Assembly (NCBI RefSeq): GCF_003597395.2
Contig: NC_133771.1
Coordinates: forward strand, 141,182,312-141,246,311
DNA from: Chelonoidis abingdonii
Lineage: Eukaryota; Chordata; Testudines; Testudinidae
Direction: 5' to 3'
DNA length: 64,000 nucleotides
The position numbers and the translations under genes were made by a program. Below, one piece after another: positions 54,600 through 63,764 of this stretch; positions within the stretch are counted from its first letter, which is position 1; each line of letters begins with the position of its first letter. The notes below the pieces were generated by a model. The model was not told the DNA's origin. It did no database searches and saw nothing but the letters and a program-made list of their open reading frames with translations.

Positions 54600-55370
54600 C
54601 ATTATATGTGGAGTTGGTAAACTAATGTAATGGAGAGGGTGAATGATTGGTACAACTAAAACACATTTGTATAGCCACATGGGTTATACACTGTACACTC
54701 GCTACACCTATTATTCCAAGTCAATGACATAGCAAAAGAGACAATTTAGCAATGTTAGACACAGTGTCACTTCTGTAAACTAGCCAGAGCTATAGTGTAG
54801 TGATGCTCACTGCTGAATAACTGGATTAGAATTCCATTTAGATATCTGTTTCATGAAGGGGGATCATAGTTCACTGATCTGGCTGAAATGACAAAGAAGA
54901 AAAGAGTCTATCCGATTTGTGGAAAAAAGTTATAACCCTTCACCTTTAAATATGACTGCAGCGTTTCACTGAAGATGTGGTGTTAGTGTACCTTACTAGA
55001 TGACTGCGAGAGATAGAAAAATATCACTGGAATCATAACTGGCCTTTTTCAAACTAAAATTAAGGCAGATATGCGAAGACCAATAATCATCAATGGGGAA
55101 TATTTTCAAAATGTAGTTTTAAAAAAGAAGCAGATGCAGGATTTGACTATCCCTGTACATAGAATGTTGTTTGAGTTGACATTGACCAGGCTGTCTGTAT
55201 GAAGAAGTATTAAGAAAAACTTTTATGTTTATGATAGATCAAAGGTGGGATGTGCGTAAGAAGCAGTGAGATCAGCAGTCACTTCAAATTATACAACAAA
55301 TTGAATGTCTCATGTTTTTTTAATCAATTTTACAGAAACTTAACTGATTTCTGGAAAACAGCTCAAATAC
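54600..55370. other. Unassigned AT-rich DNA
   Basis: Nothing recognised. Confidence 0.5.
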
Positions 55371-55382
55371 TGAGCTGAAGTG

Positions 55383-55617
55383 CAGGGCCAGCTCCAGGCA
55401 CTGGCTTATCAAACAGGTTCTTGGGTCAGCAACTCCAGAGTGGGGCGGCACTTTCACGTATTCGGCGGCAATTTGGTGGAGGGTCCCTCACTCTCGCTCG
55501 GAGCGAAGGACCTCCTGCTGAATTGCCGCAGATTGTGATCGCGGCTTGCTTGCTTGCTTGTTTTGTTTTGTTTTGTTTTGGCTGCTTGGGGTGGCTAAAC
55601 CCTTGGAGCTGGCCCTG
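55383..55617. mobile_element. hAT MITE, 235 bp, perfect 8-bp TSD
   Basis: The ends CAGGGCCAGCTCCAGG and GGAGCTGGCCCTG are inverted repeats, with perfect CTGAAGTG at 55375-55382 and 55618-55625. It is the reverse-orientation sister of 36282-36499, sharing the GAGGGTCCCTC, GAAGGACCTCC and AATTGCCGCAGAT blocks. A TTTTG run (55557-55580) lies inside. Confidence 0.92.
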
Positions 55618-55756
55618 CTGAAGTGGGATGTAATTTGAGCTATTAATTAACATCCTGTTGTACTACTCTTTGTACTATAAAACAAGTGATCTGTTAATCC
55701 TAATGGACTATAGCATAATTAGAGATGGCACAACAAATCTGGGAGTGCCTCTGGTA

Positions 55757-55812
55757 ATTGGCTGAGCCTTAATCAGTGGGCGGGGCATTAATTCAGGTCA
55801 GAGCTTTATAAA
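55757..55812 (+). promoter_or_regulatory. Promoter-like elements at CR1 5' end
   Basis: An inverted CCAAT (ATTGG, 55757-55761), a GC box (GGGCGGGG, 55778-55785) and a TATA-like TTTATAAA (55805-55812) lie in order ahead of the ORF1 start at 55976. Function is inferred from layout only. Confidence 0.45.
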
Positions 55813-55975
55813 GCCGCGCACAAGCAACCAGGGAGCTTGCAACCAGGGAGTTGGGAAGGGAAGGGGGGTCCCTTGTCAGTCCTACCTGTTCCCCTGTAGT
55901 CCCCTTAAAACCTATAATCCAAACCATATTCCAAAACCCCTTTCTTTAAACCACCCTTCCATTAACTAGGAGACA

Positions 55976-56862
55976 ATGCAGGCAGAAGCCCAGCAGCAGA
56001 ATGGGGGCTTTCCAGTTTATTGCGCTGAGTGTAGCATGTATGATTACCTGCCTTGTGGGCGGGTGCCATATGTGTGCAGTCGGTGCAAGGAGCTCCTGTC
56101 CCTCAGAGACCACGTATGGACTTTGGAGGCCAGGGTGGCGGAACTGGAGGCAGAGAGATATGTTGATGAGGCTTTCCAGGACACTGTAGAATTGTCCCAC
56201 CTCCGCTCAGACAGCCTCTGTGCCGTTGAGGAGGACGAAAGGCCCAGGGAAGCAGAGCAGTCAATGGGAGTAGAGGGAAACCTTCCCATAGTTGGGACCC
56301 TCCTCCCAGATGGTGCTGGGGTTGCCTCTCGTACTGAGGTTACCTCTCCAGGGGAGGGAGCTCCAGTTGCTAGGAAAAGGCAGGTGTTAGTAATGGGAGA
56401 TTCGATCATTAGAAACATAGATAGCTGGGGTTGTGATGACCGGGAGACCCGTATGGTGACTTGCCTGCCTGGTGCGAAGGTTGCGGATCTCTCGAGGCAT
56501 CTAGACAGACTTCTGTGTAGTGCTGGGGAGGAGCCGATGGTCATGGTACATGTAGGTACCAGATGTCCTGGAAGCCAAATTTAGGCTGCTAGAGAAGAGA
56601 TTCAAATCCAGGACCTCTATGGTGGCATTCTCAGAAATGCTCCCAGTTCCACGCTCAGGACCAGGTAGGCGGAGCTTCAGAGTCTCAATGCGTGGATGAG
56701 ACGATGGTATAGAGAGGAGGCGTTTACGTTCATTAGGAACTAGGGAAACTTTTGGGATAGGGAGAGTCTATACAGGAGAGATGGGCTCCACCTAAACCAA
56801 AGTGGAACCAGACTGCTGGCACTAAACATTAAAAAGGTTGTAGAACAGTTTTTAAACTAGGA
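55976..56862 (+). pseudogene. CR1 ORF1 (zinc-motif, coiled coil, SGNH esterase domain)
   Basis: The first 202 codons are open from ATG 55976 to a stop at about 56584. N-terminal Cys pairs (YCAEC near residue 16 and CSRC near 34) suggest a zinc-binding motif. A short heptad-like segment, WTLEARVAELEAE, follows. From about residue 135, VLVMGDSIIRNID is the block I of an SGNH/esterase fold and PGAKVADLSRHLDRLL the next, ending at MVHVGT where the Asn/Asp of GTND is lost. Sequence of the rest (LNAWMRRWYREEAF, RRDGLHLNQSGT) continues in shifted frames to about 56862, so a frameshift or small deletion truncated it. CR1 ORF1 proteins bind RNA; this is not a host esterase. Confidence 0.85.
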
Positions 56863-56955
56863 GATGGGGGAAAGCCAACTGCTGCAGAGGAGCATGTGGA
56901 TCGGACACAGCCTTCTCTTAGGGGAGAGTCTGATGATAGGAATCTCCAGGTTATA

Positions 56956-56960
56956 GTCAG
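56956..56960. repeat. Target-site duplication GTCAG (left copy)
   Basis: Identical to 57777-57781; it flanks the LTR inserted in the CR1. Confidence 0.8.
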
Positions 56961-57776
56961 TGTAGTGGGGCAGATTCCCCCACTCCTTGGGAGAGTGGGC
57001 TGGGGCAGGCCAGGGGGCCTGTGCAGCCCAGGAGCCAATCAGAGAAGGGCTTATAGTGAGCCAATCAGGGCCCAGATTGTAGACAGCCAATCAGAGCCAG
57101 GCTCAGAGGTATATAAAGGCTGCCCAGAGCAGGAGCAGTCAGTCTGTCCCAGGCCTTTGAAGGGAGAAGGTCAGTCTCGGGGGGGAGGGAGGGAGGGACT
57201 AGCACCGTGGACAGCGCAGTGCTGGGCAGGCTCAAGGAAGCTAGAAAGCTCTAGCCCCTAGCCGCCAGGCTGCAGGCCTTGAAAGAAAGGGCCTAGCGGG
57301 TGCAAGGGGCAGTAGGGGAAGCAGCCCAGGGAAACAGACAGAGGAGGAAAAGGAGGAGGACAGCAAGGCTAACGCCAGAGGGTCCCTGGGTTGGGACCCA
57401 GAGTAGAGGGCGGGCCTGGGTCCCCCCCCACCCGCCTCCTGGCAGTACATCCAGCCACAAGCCATTACGGACCACGCCAGATCCCTGCTGAGAGGGATTA
57501 GACTTTGAGGGCGGGTGGTTGTAAAAGAAGGCTTGACTGGGGGACTGCTGACGATCGATCCCCGGAAGGGGATGCAGATGGACTGAGGGGCACTGCCGGA
57601 GGGCAGTGGCCTTGAAGAGGACGCCGCCAAGCAGGGAGCAACGCGGGTCCAGAGACGCCGACAGAGGGCAGAATAACGGACGGGACACCACCAGGAGGAG
57701 GCGCTCCACTGGAAATGAGCTAATTCCCAGGAGTGACCAGCAGGAGGCGCCAGGTGGTGCGTTCCAACCCGTTACA
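56961..57776 (+). mobile_element. Solo LTR, 816 bp, inserted in the CR1
   Basis: The unit begins TGTAGTGGGG and ends CCCGTTACA, flanked by GTCAG on both sides. The CR1 reading (VIVSV before, VRNRGRKRI after) continues across it, which confirms the insertion. Sense is plus, from a TATA box at 57110 preceded by three CCAAT boxes. A GC-rich interior gives motif-free open frames on both strands. It shares the AGTAGAGGGCGGGCCTGGGT block with the LTR at 2323-3000, so the two are related subfamilies. No internal retroviral or Gypsy coding sequence is present. Confidence 0.88.
57035..57117 (+). promoter_or_regulatory. Three 26-bp-spaced CCAAT boxes and TATA box of LTR
   Basis: CCAATC occurs at 57035, 57061 and 57087, exactly 26 bp apart, each in an (A)GCCAATCAG context. 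TATATAAA starts at 57110. This is the expected layout of an NF-Y-driven LTR promoter. Activity is untested. Confidence 0.7.
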
Positions 57777-57781
57777 GTCAG
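57777..57781. repeat. Target-site duplication GTCAG (right copy)
   Basis: Pairs with 56956-56960. Confidence 0.8.
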
Positions 57782-57869
57782 GAACAGAGGACGGAAAAGG
57801 ATAATGTAAGGACCGGATCAGATGATAAACAGTCACATAAAAAAGAATCTGCCACATCAGATAAGGGCA

Positions 57870-58375
57870 GACAAATAAGCAGGGACAAGTTTTTAAAGTG
57901 CTTGTACACAAATGCTAGACGTCTAAATAATAAGATGGGTGAACCAGCGTGCCTTGTGATAAAGGAGGATATTGATATAATAGGCATCACAGAAACCTGG
58001 TGGACTGAGGACAATCAATGGGACACAATCATTCTGGGGTACAAAATATATCGGAAGGACAGAACAGGTCCTGCTGGGGGAGGAGTGGCACTATATGTGA
58101 AAGAAAATGTAGATTCAAATGAAATAAAAATCTTAAGCGAATCCACATGTTCCATAGAATCGCTATGGATAGAAATTTCATGCTCTAATAAAAATACAAT
58201 GTTAGGGATCTATTATCGACCACCTGACCAGGACAGTAATAGTGATGATGAAATGCTAAGGGAAATTAGAGAGGCTATCAAAATTAAGAACCCAATAATA
58301 GTGGGGGATTTCAATTATCCCCATATTGACTGGGAACATTTCACTTCAGGATGAAATGCAGAGATAAAATTTCTC
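57870..58375 (+). pseudogene. CR1 ORF2 N-terminal part: APE endonuclease
   Basis: The frame 57902-58354 contains YTNARRLNNKMGE, DIIGITETWW (the catalytic Glu motif of the AP-endonuclease-like domain), GGGVALYVKE, LGIYYRPP and IVGDFNYPHIDW (GDFN motif). It ends in TGA at 58352-58354 where CR1 normally has CGA, a change consistent with CpG decay. The forward sequence stops at 58375, where the inverted segment begins. Confidence 0.88.
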
Positions 58376-59470
58376 TTGCCGGTACCGCCCGACGCACACC
58401 GACCCGACATCCGCGACTTAGGACTTACCGGTCTGTAATTGCCGGAGATCACCTCTAGACGCCCTTTTTAAAATATTGGTGTTTACATTAGCTAACTTCC
58501 AGTCACTGGAGTACCGAAGCCGATTTAAAAGACAGCTTAAAACATTAGTTAATGAGTTCTGACTTCACATTTGAGATCTTTCAACTCTTGTCGTAATGCC
58601 ACCTGGTCCAGGTGACTTGTTTAATGTTGAGTTTATCAATTAATTTCCAAACTCCTCTAGTGGACTCTTTCAATTCTGATGACAGTTCCCTCAATTTCAC
58701 CTACAAAAGCGTCGGCTCAGGTTTGGAATCTCCCTAACATCCTCAGCGTGAAAACTGAAGAAAGAATCCATTTAGTTTCTCCACAATGACTTTATCGTCT
58801 TTAAGAGCTCTTTTGTATTCTTTGTCATCAAAGGGTCCCCACTGGTTGTTAGCAGGCTTCCTGCTTACTATGATGCTTACTTTAAAACATTTTGTTTACC
58901 TTTGGAGTTTTTTGGCTAGCCGTTCTTCAAACTTCGTCTTTGGCTTTTGTTATTACCACTCTTCCACTTAAGCTGCATTGGTTTGTGCTCCTTTCTATTT
59001 GTCTCACTAGGTATTTGACTTCCACTTTTTAAGGGAAGTTCTTTTCCCTCTCACTGTTTCTTTTACATGGTTGTTAAGCATGGTGCTCTTTTGTCCTTTT
59101 ACCTGTTGTTTCTTTAATTTTGCGGTTATACATTGGATAGTTGGGCCTCTATTATGGTAGTCTTTATTTAAAAGGCCCCATGCAACTTGCAGGATTCACT
59201 TTAGTCACTGTACTTTAACTTTTGTTTAAACTAACCCCATTTTTTGTAAGTTCCCTCTTTTGAAATAAATGCCACAGTGTTTGCTGTTGAGGGTTTCTTT
59301 CCCCCACGGGATGTGAATGCTATTTATTACGGTCACTTATTTCTAAAGCAGGTTCTGCTATAGTTTACCTTTTGGACCAGCTCCTGCGCTCCACTCAGGA
59401 TTAATCTAGAGTTGCCTCTCCCCTTGTGGTTTCCCGTACCAGCTGCTCCATGAAGCAGTCATTTAAAGTA
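58376..59470 (-). pseudogene. CR1 ORF2 middle part, inverted in place
   Basis: This segment is the reverse complement of the missing ORF2 interval. On the minus strand it starts with TACTTTAAATGACTGCTTC, which should follow the forward sequence at 58375, and runs toward the RT fingers with ITAGKP-like sequence near 58440. A minus-strand frame near 58760-58860 reads KPANNQWGPFDDKEYKRALK (canonical GPLDDRDTKGALK). The next forward sequence (59471) continues almost where this segment ends, with about 30-40 bp missing. Indels are more frequent here than in either flank, and the first 50 bp contain a CpG-dense stretch without CR1 counterpart. Confidence 0.8.
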
Positions 59471-60682
59471 TTAGACACATAGAAAAACATAAACTGTTGA
59501 GCAATAGTCAACATGGTTTCTGTAAAGGGAAATCGTGTCTTACTAATCTATTAGAGTTCTTTGAAGGGGTCAACAAACATGTGGACAAGGGGGATCCAGT
59601 GGACATAGTGTACTTAGATTTCCAGAAAGCCTTGACAAGGTCCCTCACCAAAGGCTCTTACGTAAATTAAGCTGTCATGGGATAAAAGGGAAGGTCCTTT
59701 CATGGATTGAGAACTGGTTAAAAGACAGGGAACAAAGGTAGGAATTAATGGTAAATTCTCAGAATGGAGAGGGGTAACTAGTGGTGTTCCCCAAGGGTCA
59801 GTCCTAGGACCAATCCTATTCAATTTATTCATAAATGATCTGGAGAAAGGGGTAAACAGTGAGGTGGCAAAGTTTGCAGATGATACTAAACTACTCAAGA
59901 TAGTTAAGACCAAAGCAGATTGTGAAGAACTTCAAAAAGATCTCACAAAACTAAGTGATTGGGCAACAAAATGGCAAATGAAATTTAATGTGGATAAATG
60001 TAAAGTAATGCACATTGGAAAAAAATACCCCAACTATACATACAATATGATGGGGGCTAATTTAGCTACAACGAGTCAGGAAAAAGATCTTGGAGTCATC
60101 GTGGATAGTTCTCTGAAGATGTCCACGCAGTGTGCAGAGGCGGTCAAAAAAGCAAAACAGGATGTTAGGAATCATTAAAAAGGGATAGAGAATAAGACTG
60201 AGAATATATTATTGCCCTTATATAAATCCATGGTACGCCCACATCTCTGAATACTGTGTACAGATGTGGTCTCCTCACCTCAAAAAAGATATTCTAGCAC
60301 TAGAAAAGGTTCAGAAAGGGCAACTAAAATGATTAGGGTTTGGAGAGGTCCCATATGAGGAAAGATTAAAGAGGCTAGGCCTCTTCAGCTTGGAAAAGAG
60401 GGGTTGGTGGGAGATATGATAGAGGTATATAAAATCATGAGTGATGTAGAGAAAGTGGATAAAGAAAAGTTATTTACTTATTCCCATAATACAAGAACTA
60501 GGGGTCACCAAATGAAATTAATAGGTAGCAGGTTTAAAACAAATAAAAGGAAGTTCTTCACACAGCGCACAGTCAACTTGTGGAACTCCTTATCTGAGGA
60601 AGTTGTGACGGCTGGGACTATAACAATATTTAAAAGGGAACTGGATAAATTCATGGTGGCTAAGTCCATAAATGGCTATTAG
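59471..60682 (+). pseudogene. CR1 ORF2 C-terminal part: reverse transcriptase palm to end
   Basis: Forward sequence resumes with SQHGFCKGKSCLTNLLEFFE and DIVYLDFQKA, then shifts frame. The palm motif FADDTKL is intact at about 59871, followed by SDWATKWQMKFNVDKCKVMH and LGVIVDSSLKMS (frame 59864-60178). After another frame break, 60404-60682 gives [12 protein letters not shown] and [18 protein letters not shown], ending at the normal CR1 stop after NGY. Several frameshifts make it non-functional. Confidence 0.88.
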
Positions 60683-60883
60683 CCAGGAAGGGTAAAGAAT
60701 GTTGTCCCTAGCCTCTGTTCGTCAGAGGATGGAGATCGATGGCAGGAGAGAGATCACTTGATCATTGCCTGTTGGCTTCACTCCCTCTGGGGCACCTGGC
60801 ATTGGCCACTGTCGGTAGACAAATACTGGGCTAGATGGACCTTTGGTCTGACCCAGTACGGCCGTTCTTATGTTCTTATGAGT
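60683..60883 (+). mobile_element. CR1 3' UTR and terminal octamer repeat
   Basis: GGGCTAGATGGACCTTTGGT then CTGACCCAGTACGGCCGTTC leads to two TTCTTATG units (60868-60883), the CR1 3' end. Confidence 0.88.
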
Positions 60884-60904
60884 GTGTGAAATATGATCTT
60901 GGTT

Positions 60905-61005
60905 CTAAATTAGCAGATTGAGTCACAGATTTCAAGGTCAGAAGGGACTGTTGTAGTCACCTACTCTGACCTTCTCCTTAGCACAGGTGGTAGAACTGCA
61001 CTCAT
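60905..61005 (-). mobile_element. CR1 3'-end fragment
   Basis: The plus strand reads GTCACAGATTTCAAGGTCAG and AGGGACTGTTGTAGTCACCT, a diverged reverse complement of another CR1 3' end. It lies just past the CR1 above. Confidence 0.6.
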
Positions 61006-61009
61006 TGCT

Positions 61010-61329
61010 CCATGTGCTCAAAACAACCTTTTACTTTTATAGCAGACAGAACCAAAAACTCTGCACCCACCTATGAACTTTGGACTGTTTTGTGCTGTTT
61101 TACATGGCTTAGTGCTTTACATTCTGAATACATTTTCCTGATGACATCTTCTTCAATTTATAATAAAAAAAAATCTGTGCAGAAGGATTGTATATTTAAA
61201 AGCTGCTAACACACACAATTTTGGGGGAAAAAAGGGGAAAAAGGTACCTGTTAGATCATGAATTCTGGCTGATATCTGCATGTCTCCTCTCAGAGAGGAG
61301 ATGTTTGACGTAAAAACAAAAGTCAAAGA

Positions 61330-61360
<31 letters not shown>

Positions 61361-61700
61361 CTCTCTCTTAGGAATGTTTCTAAGATATAACTAAAATATC
61401 GGAAGAGCTTACTTTTATCAAGCCAAAATTCTTCAAGATATCTTAAACTCAGTGTGTAAGTTTTGTGTAACTAAACAAAATTAGTGACTAAAAAGTGTTT
61501 GACAACTATTTAAAGAATTTCTGAAAGAAAGCAATGCAGTTGTTAGCTACCATGTTATCTATTCCATAGGTAGAAATATTGGTTCCAAAATGTGTAGCTC
61601 ATTCTAATTCTAGTACTTACACTAAGAAATCCTGACTTACTGAATTTTGTAATCAGAGGGACTTGTTCACCATTTCAAAGTCCTATTCATCATCAGATTA
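61010..61700. other. Unassigned AT-rich DNA
   Basis: Contains a (CT)n microsatellite at 61330-61355 with a degenerate continuation. Nothing else recognised. Confidence 0.5.
61330..61369. repeat. (CT)n microsatellite
   Basis: About 13 CT units, then TTTTTCTCTCTCT. Confidence 0.9.
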
Positions 61701-61727
61701 GCAGGAGATAAGTATGCCAAAATTTTT

Positions 61728-62000
61728 ATGGCTGACTTAGAACAATGCTCCCTCAGCTCTTGTCCCTTAGTGTCCCTACTCTACTTGTGCTACACTGACA
61801 TCTTCTTCGTCTGGACCCATGGAAAGGAGGCCCTTGAGGAATTCCACCAACAATTTCCACCCCACCATCAACCTCAGCCTGGACCAGTCCACACAAGAGA
61901 TCCACTTCCTGGATACTATAGTGCAAATAAGTGATGGTCACATAAACACCACCCTATACCAGAAACGTAGAAGTCATCTACTACAGGACAGGCCCAACTA
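61728..62000 (+). pseudogene. PLE reverse transcriptase fragment
   Basis: LLYLCYTDIFFVWTHGKEAL corresponds to the PLE palm motif (canonical YIDDIFFIW) but one residue of the DD pair is missing, which removes catalytic function. After a frameshift the frame 61819-62001 gives NNFHPTINLSLDQSTQEIHF and LDTIVQISDGHINTTLY, the next conserved PLE RT block. Confidence 0.8.
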
Positions 62001-62355
62001 AGAAAGTAACAGAACTCCACTAGCCGTCGTCTACAGTCCCCAACCTCTCCAGCGCATCATCAAGGAACTGCAACCTATCCTGAAGGACAATCCCTCACTC
62101 TCACAGACCTTGAGAGAAGGCCACTCCTTGCTTACAGACAGCCTCCGAACCTGAAGCAAATACTCACCAGTAACAACCACACAACAAAAACACTAACTCA
62201 GGAATCAATCCCTGCAATAAACCGTGTTGCCAACTCTGTTTGCATATCTATTCAAGGGACACCATCATAGGACCTAACCACATCAGCCACGCTATCAGGA
62301 GCTCGTTCTCCTGCACATCTACCAATGTGATATATGCTAGCAGTGCCCCTCTGCC

Positions 62356-62628
62356 ATGTACATTGGCCAAACTGGACAGTCTCTACGCAAAAGAATAAAT
62401 GGCCCCACATCCGACATCAAGAATTGTAACATTCAGAAACCAGTAGGAGAGCACTTCAGTCTCCCTGGACACTCAATAACAGCCTTAAAAGTGGCGATTC
62501 TTCAAGAAAAAAAACTTCAGAAACAGACTCAGCGAGAAACGGCAGAACTGGAATTAATTTGCAAACTGGACACCATCAAATTAGGCCTGAATAAAGACTG
62601 GGAGTGGATGGGTCACTACAAAAAGTAA
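62356..62628 (+). pseudogene. PLE GIY-YIG endonuclease domain (locus D)
   Basis: MYIGQTGQSLRKRINGPTSD, then KPVGEHFSLPGHSITALKVA, EKKLQKQTQRETAELELICK and LDTIKLGLNKDWEW cover most of a PLE GIY-YIG domain. This fits the known role in nicking the target. The His of RINGH is changed to Pro. Upstream frames are broken, so the domain is orphaned. Confidence 0.85.
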
Positions 62629-62815
62629 TTTTCCCTCTGCTGATACTTACTCCTTCTTGTCAGCTGTTTGAAAATGGCTGACATTCACCTTGATTGCATT
62701 GGCCTTGTTAGCACTACAAAAGTAATTTTCCCTCTCTTGATGATATTCACTCCTTCTTGTCAACTGTTCAGAACAGGCCACTTCCACCTTAATTGAATTG
62801 GCCTCATTAGCACTG
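62614..62815 (+). repeat. Tandem duplication of about 100 bp in PLE 3' UTR
   Basis: The unit starting CACTACAAAAAGTAATTTTC (62612) recurs at 62711 as CACTACAAAAGTAATTTTCC. Each unit contains ACTCCTTCTTGTCA and ATTGGCCT..TTAGCACT. The copies have diverged by several substitutions and small indels. Confidence 0.8.
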
Positions 62816-62871
62816 CCCCCTCCCACTTGGTAAGGCAACTCCCATCTTACTGTATTTTTCACTCCATGCAT

Positions 62872-62909
62872 CTGATGAAATGAGTTTTAGCCCACAAAAG
62901 CTTATGCCC
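62872..62909 (+). other. Degraded hammerhead-like motif, locus D
   Basis: CTGATGA is intact, but stem II is poorly paired and GAAA is changed to AAAA. The GC-TTAT-GC stem III is kept. Probably inactive. Confidence 0.45.
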
Positions 62910-62999
62910 AAATAAATTTGTTAGTCTCTAAGGTGCCACAAGGACTCCCTCATTGGTTTTGCTGCTACAGACTAACACGGCTACCACTCTGAAAGAAGA

Positions 63000-63760
63000 G
63001 ACAAGTGTTTACTCTGACTTCATTTTATATGGAACATTACTTAAGTTTTCATTGGAACTGTGGGGTAGACTCCTGACTACCTCACTTCCATTAGGGAAAC
63101 CTTAAAGATATGAGGCTCGCTAACAAAAGCTGTAACATATAATATGGTGTTTCAGTATGTGCTTAAGTATGTTGTTTCAGCAATAGCTCTGCAGCAGACT
63201 ATGAAGAAAGGGCATTATCTTTTTTGGATGGGATTTTCTGAAGTGCCTAGTTGATTTAGGAGCAGAAATTCAAGTCCTTTAGTTGCTTATGTACTGATAC
63301 CAGGCTTTGGTTAACATTTAGGGGAGGAAGGATAGGGAGAGAATGATGTTCTCAGCCATCTGTTCTGGGAAATAATGTTCCATTGAAGTAATCACAGTAC
63401 AGAGAGAGTGAAACTACAGGAAATCTCTTAATCTTTAATCCAGTTGTTAAATTTCTGGATTCTAACCCAGATTTTAGACTTGCACTGTTCGGAAGATTTT
63501 AGCCAGTTAAAATTTTTTAACTAGGGGAACACTTATTAGAGTAAAGTGGCATTAAGAACATGGCACAATTTCCATTTAGACAAAAATCCTTAATTAGGCT
63601 CAGATCCAAGTTCCAAACCCCTTTGTGCCAGTGGAGGATAATGACTATTTCCCCACTCTGCCTAAGTAGGCCTTTGATGTAGTAGGTAAAGTATCAAATT
63701 AGAGTAAGGTTGTTAAAAAAAAAACTAGAAGGAGAATGGGATATCAGAGTGCAGTAAGAA
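63000..63760. other. Unassigned AT-rich DNA
   Basis: No supported feature. Confidence 0.5.
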
Positions 63761-63764
63761 TTCT

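Larger units (their letters stand above)
55750..60880 (+). mobile_element. CR1 LINE with both ends, broken by LTR and inversion
   Basis: The order is 5' promoter-like region, ORF1, ORF2 endonuclease, ORF2 reverse transcriptase, 3' UTR and a 3' terminus repeating TTCTTATG (60868-60883), as in CR1. Without the 816-bp LTR and one TSD copy it spans about 4.3 kb. It is dead: ORF1 is frameshifted, ORF2 has a stop at 58352-58354, an internal 1.1-kb inversion and further frameshifts. The 5' start is approximate. Confidence 0.85.
61716..62995 (+). mobile_element. Penelope-like element, simple orientation, locus D
   Basis: The C-terminal half of a PLE: end of the reverse transcriptase, linker, GIY-YIG endonuclease, a 3' UTR with an internal tandem duplication, and a 3' end (AAGCTTATGCCCAAATAAAT, CTAAGGTGCCACAAGGACTC, CAGACTAACACGGCTACCAC). 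It is 5' truncated. Unlike loci B and C there is no inverted arm. No TSD was resolved. Confidence 0.85.

Noticed and set aside
55976..56584. 202-codon open frame with a GDSI-type esterase block as a possible host gene
   Set aside because: Its position ahead of CR1 ORF2, the Cys pairs plus SGNH-like layout and the broken continuation identify it as CR1 ORF1.
58376..59470. Independent second CR1 insertion in minus orientation
   Set aside because: It is exactly the part missing from the host CR1 and has no 3' end of its own, so an inversion or misassembly of the same copy is simpler.
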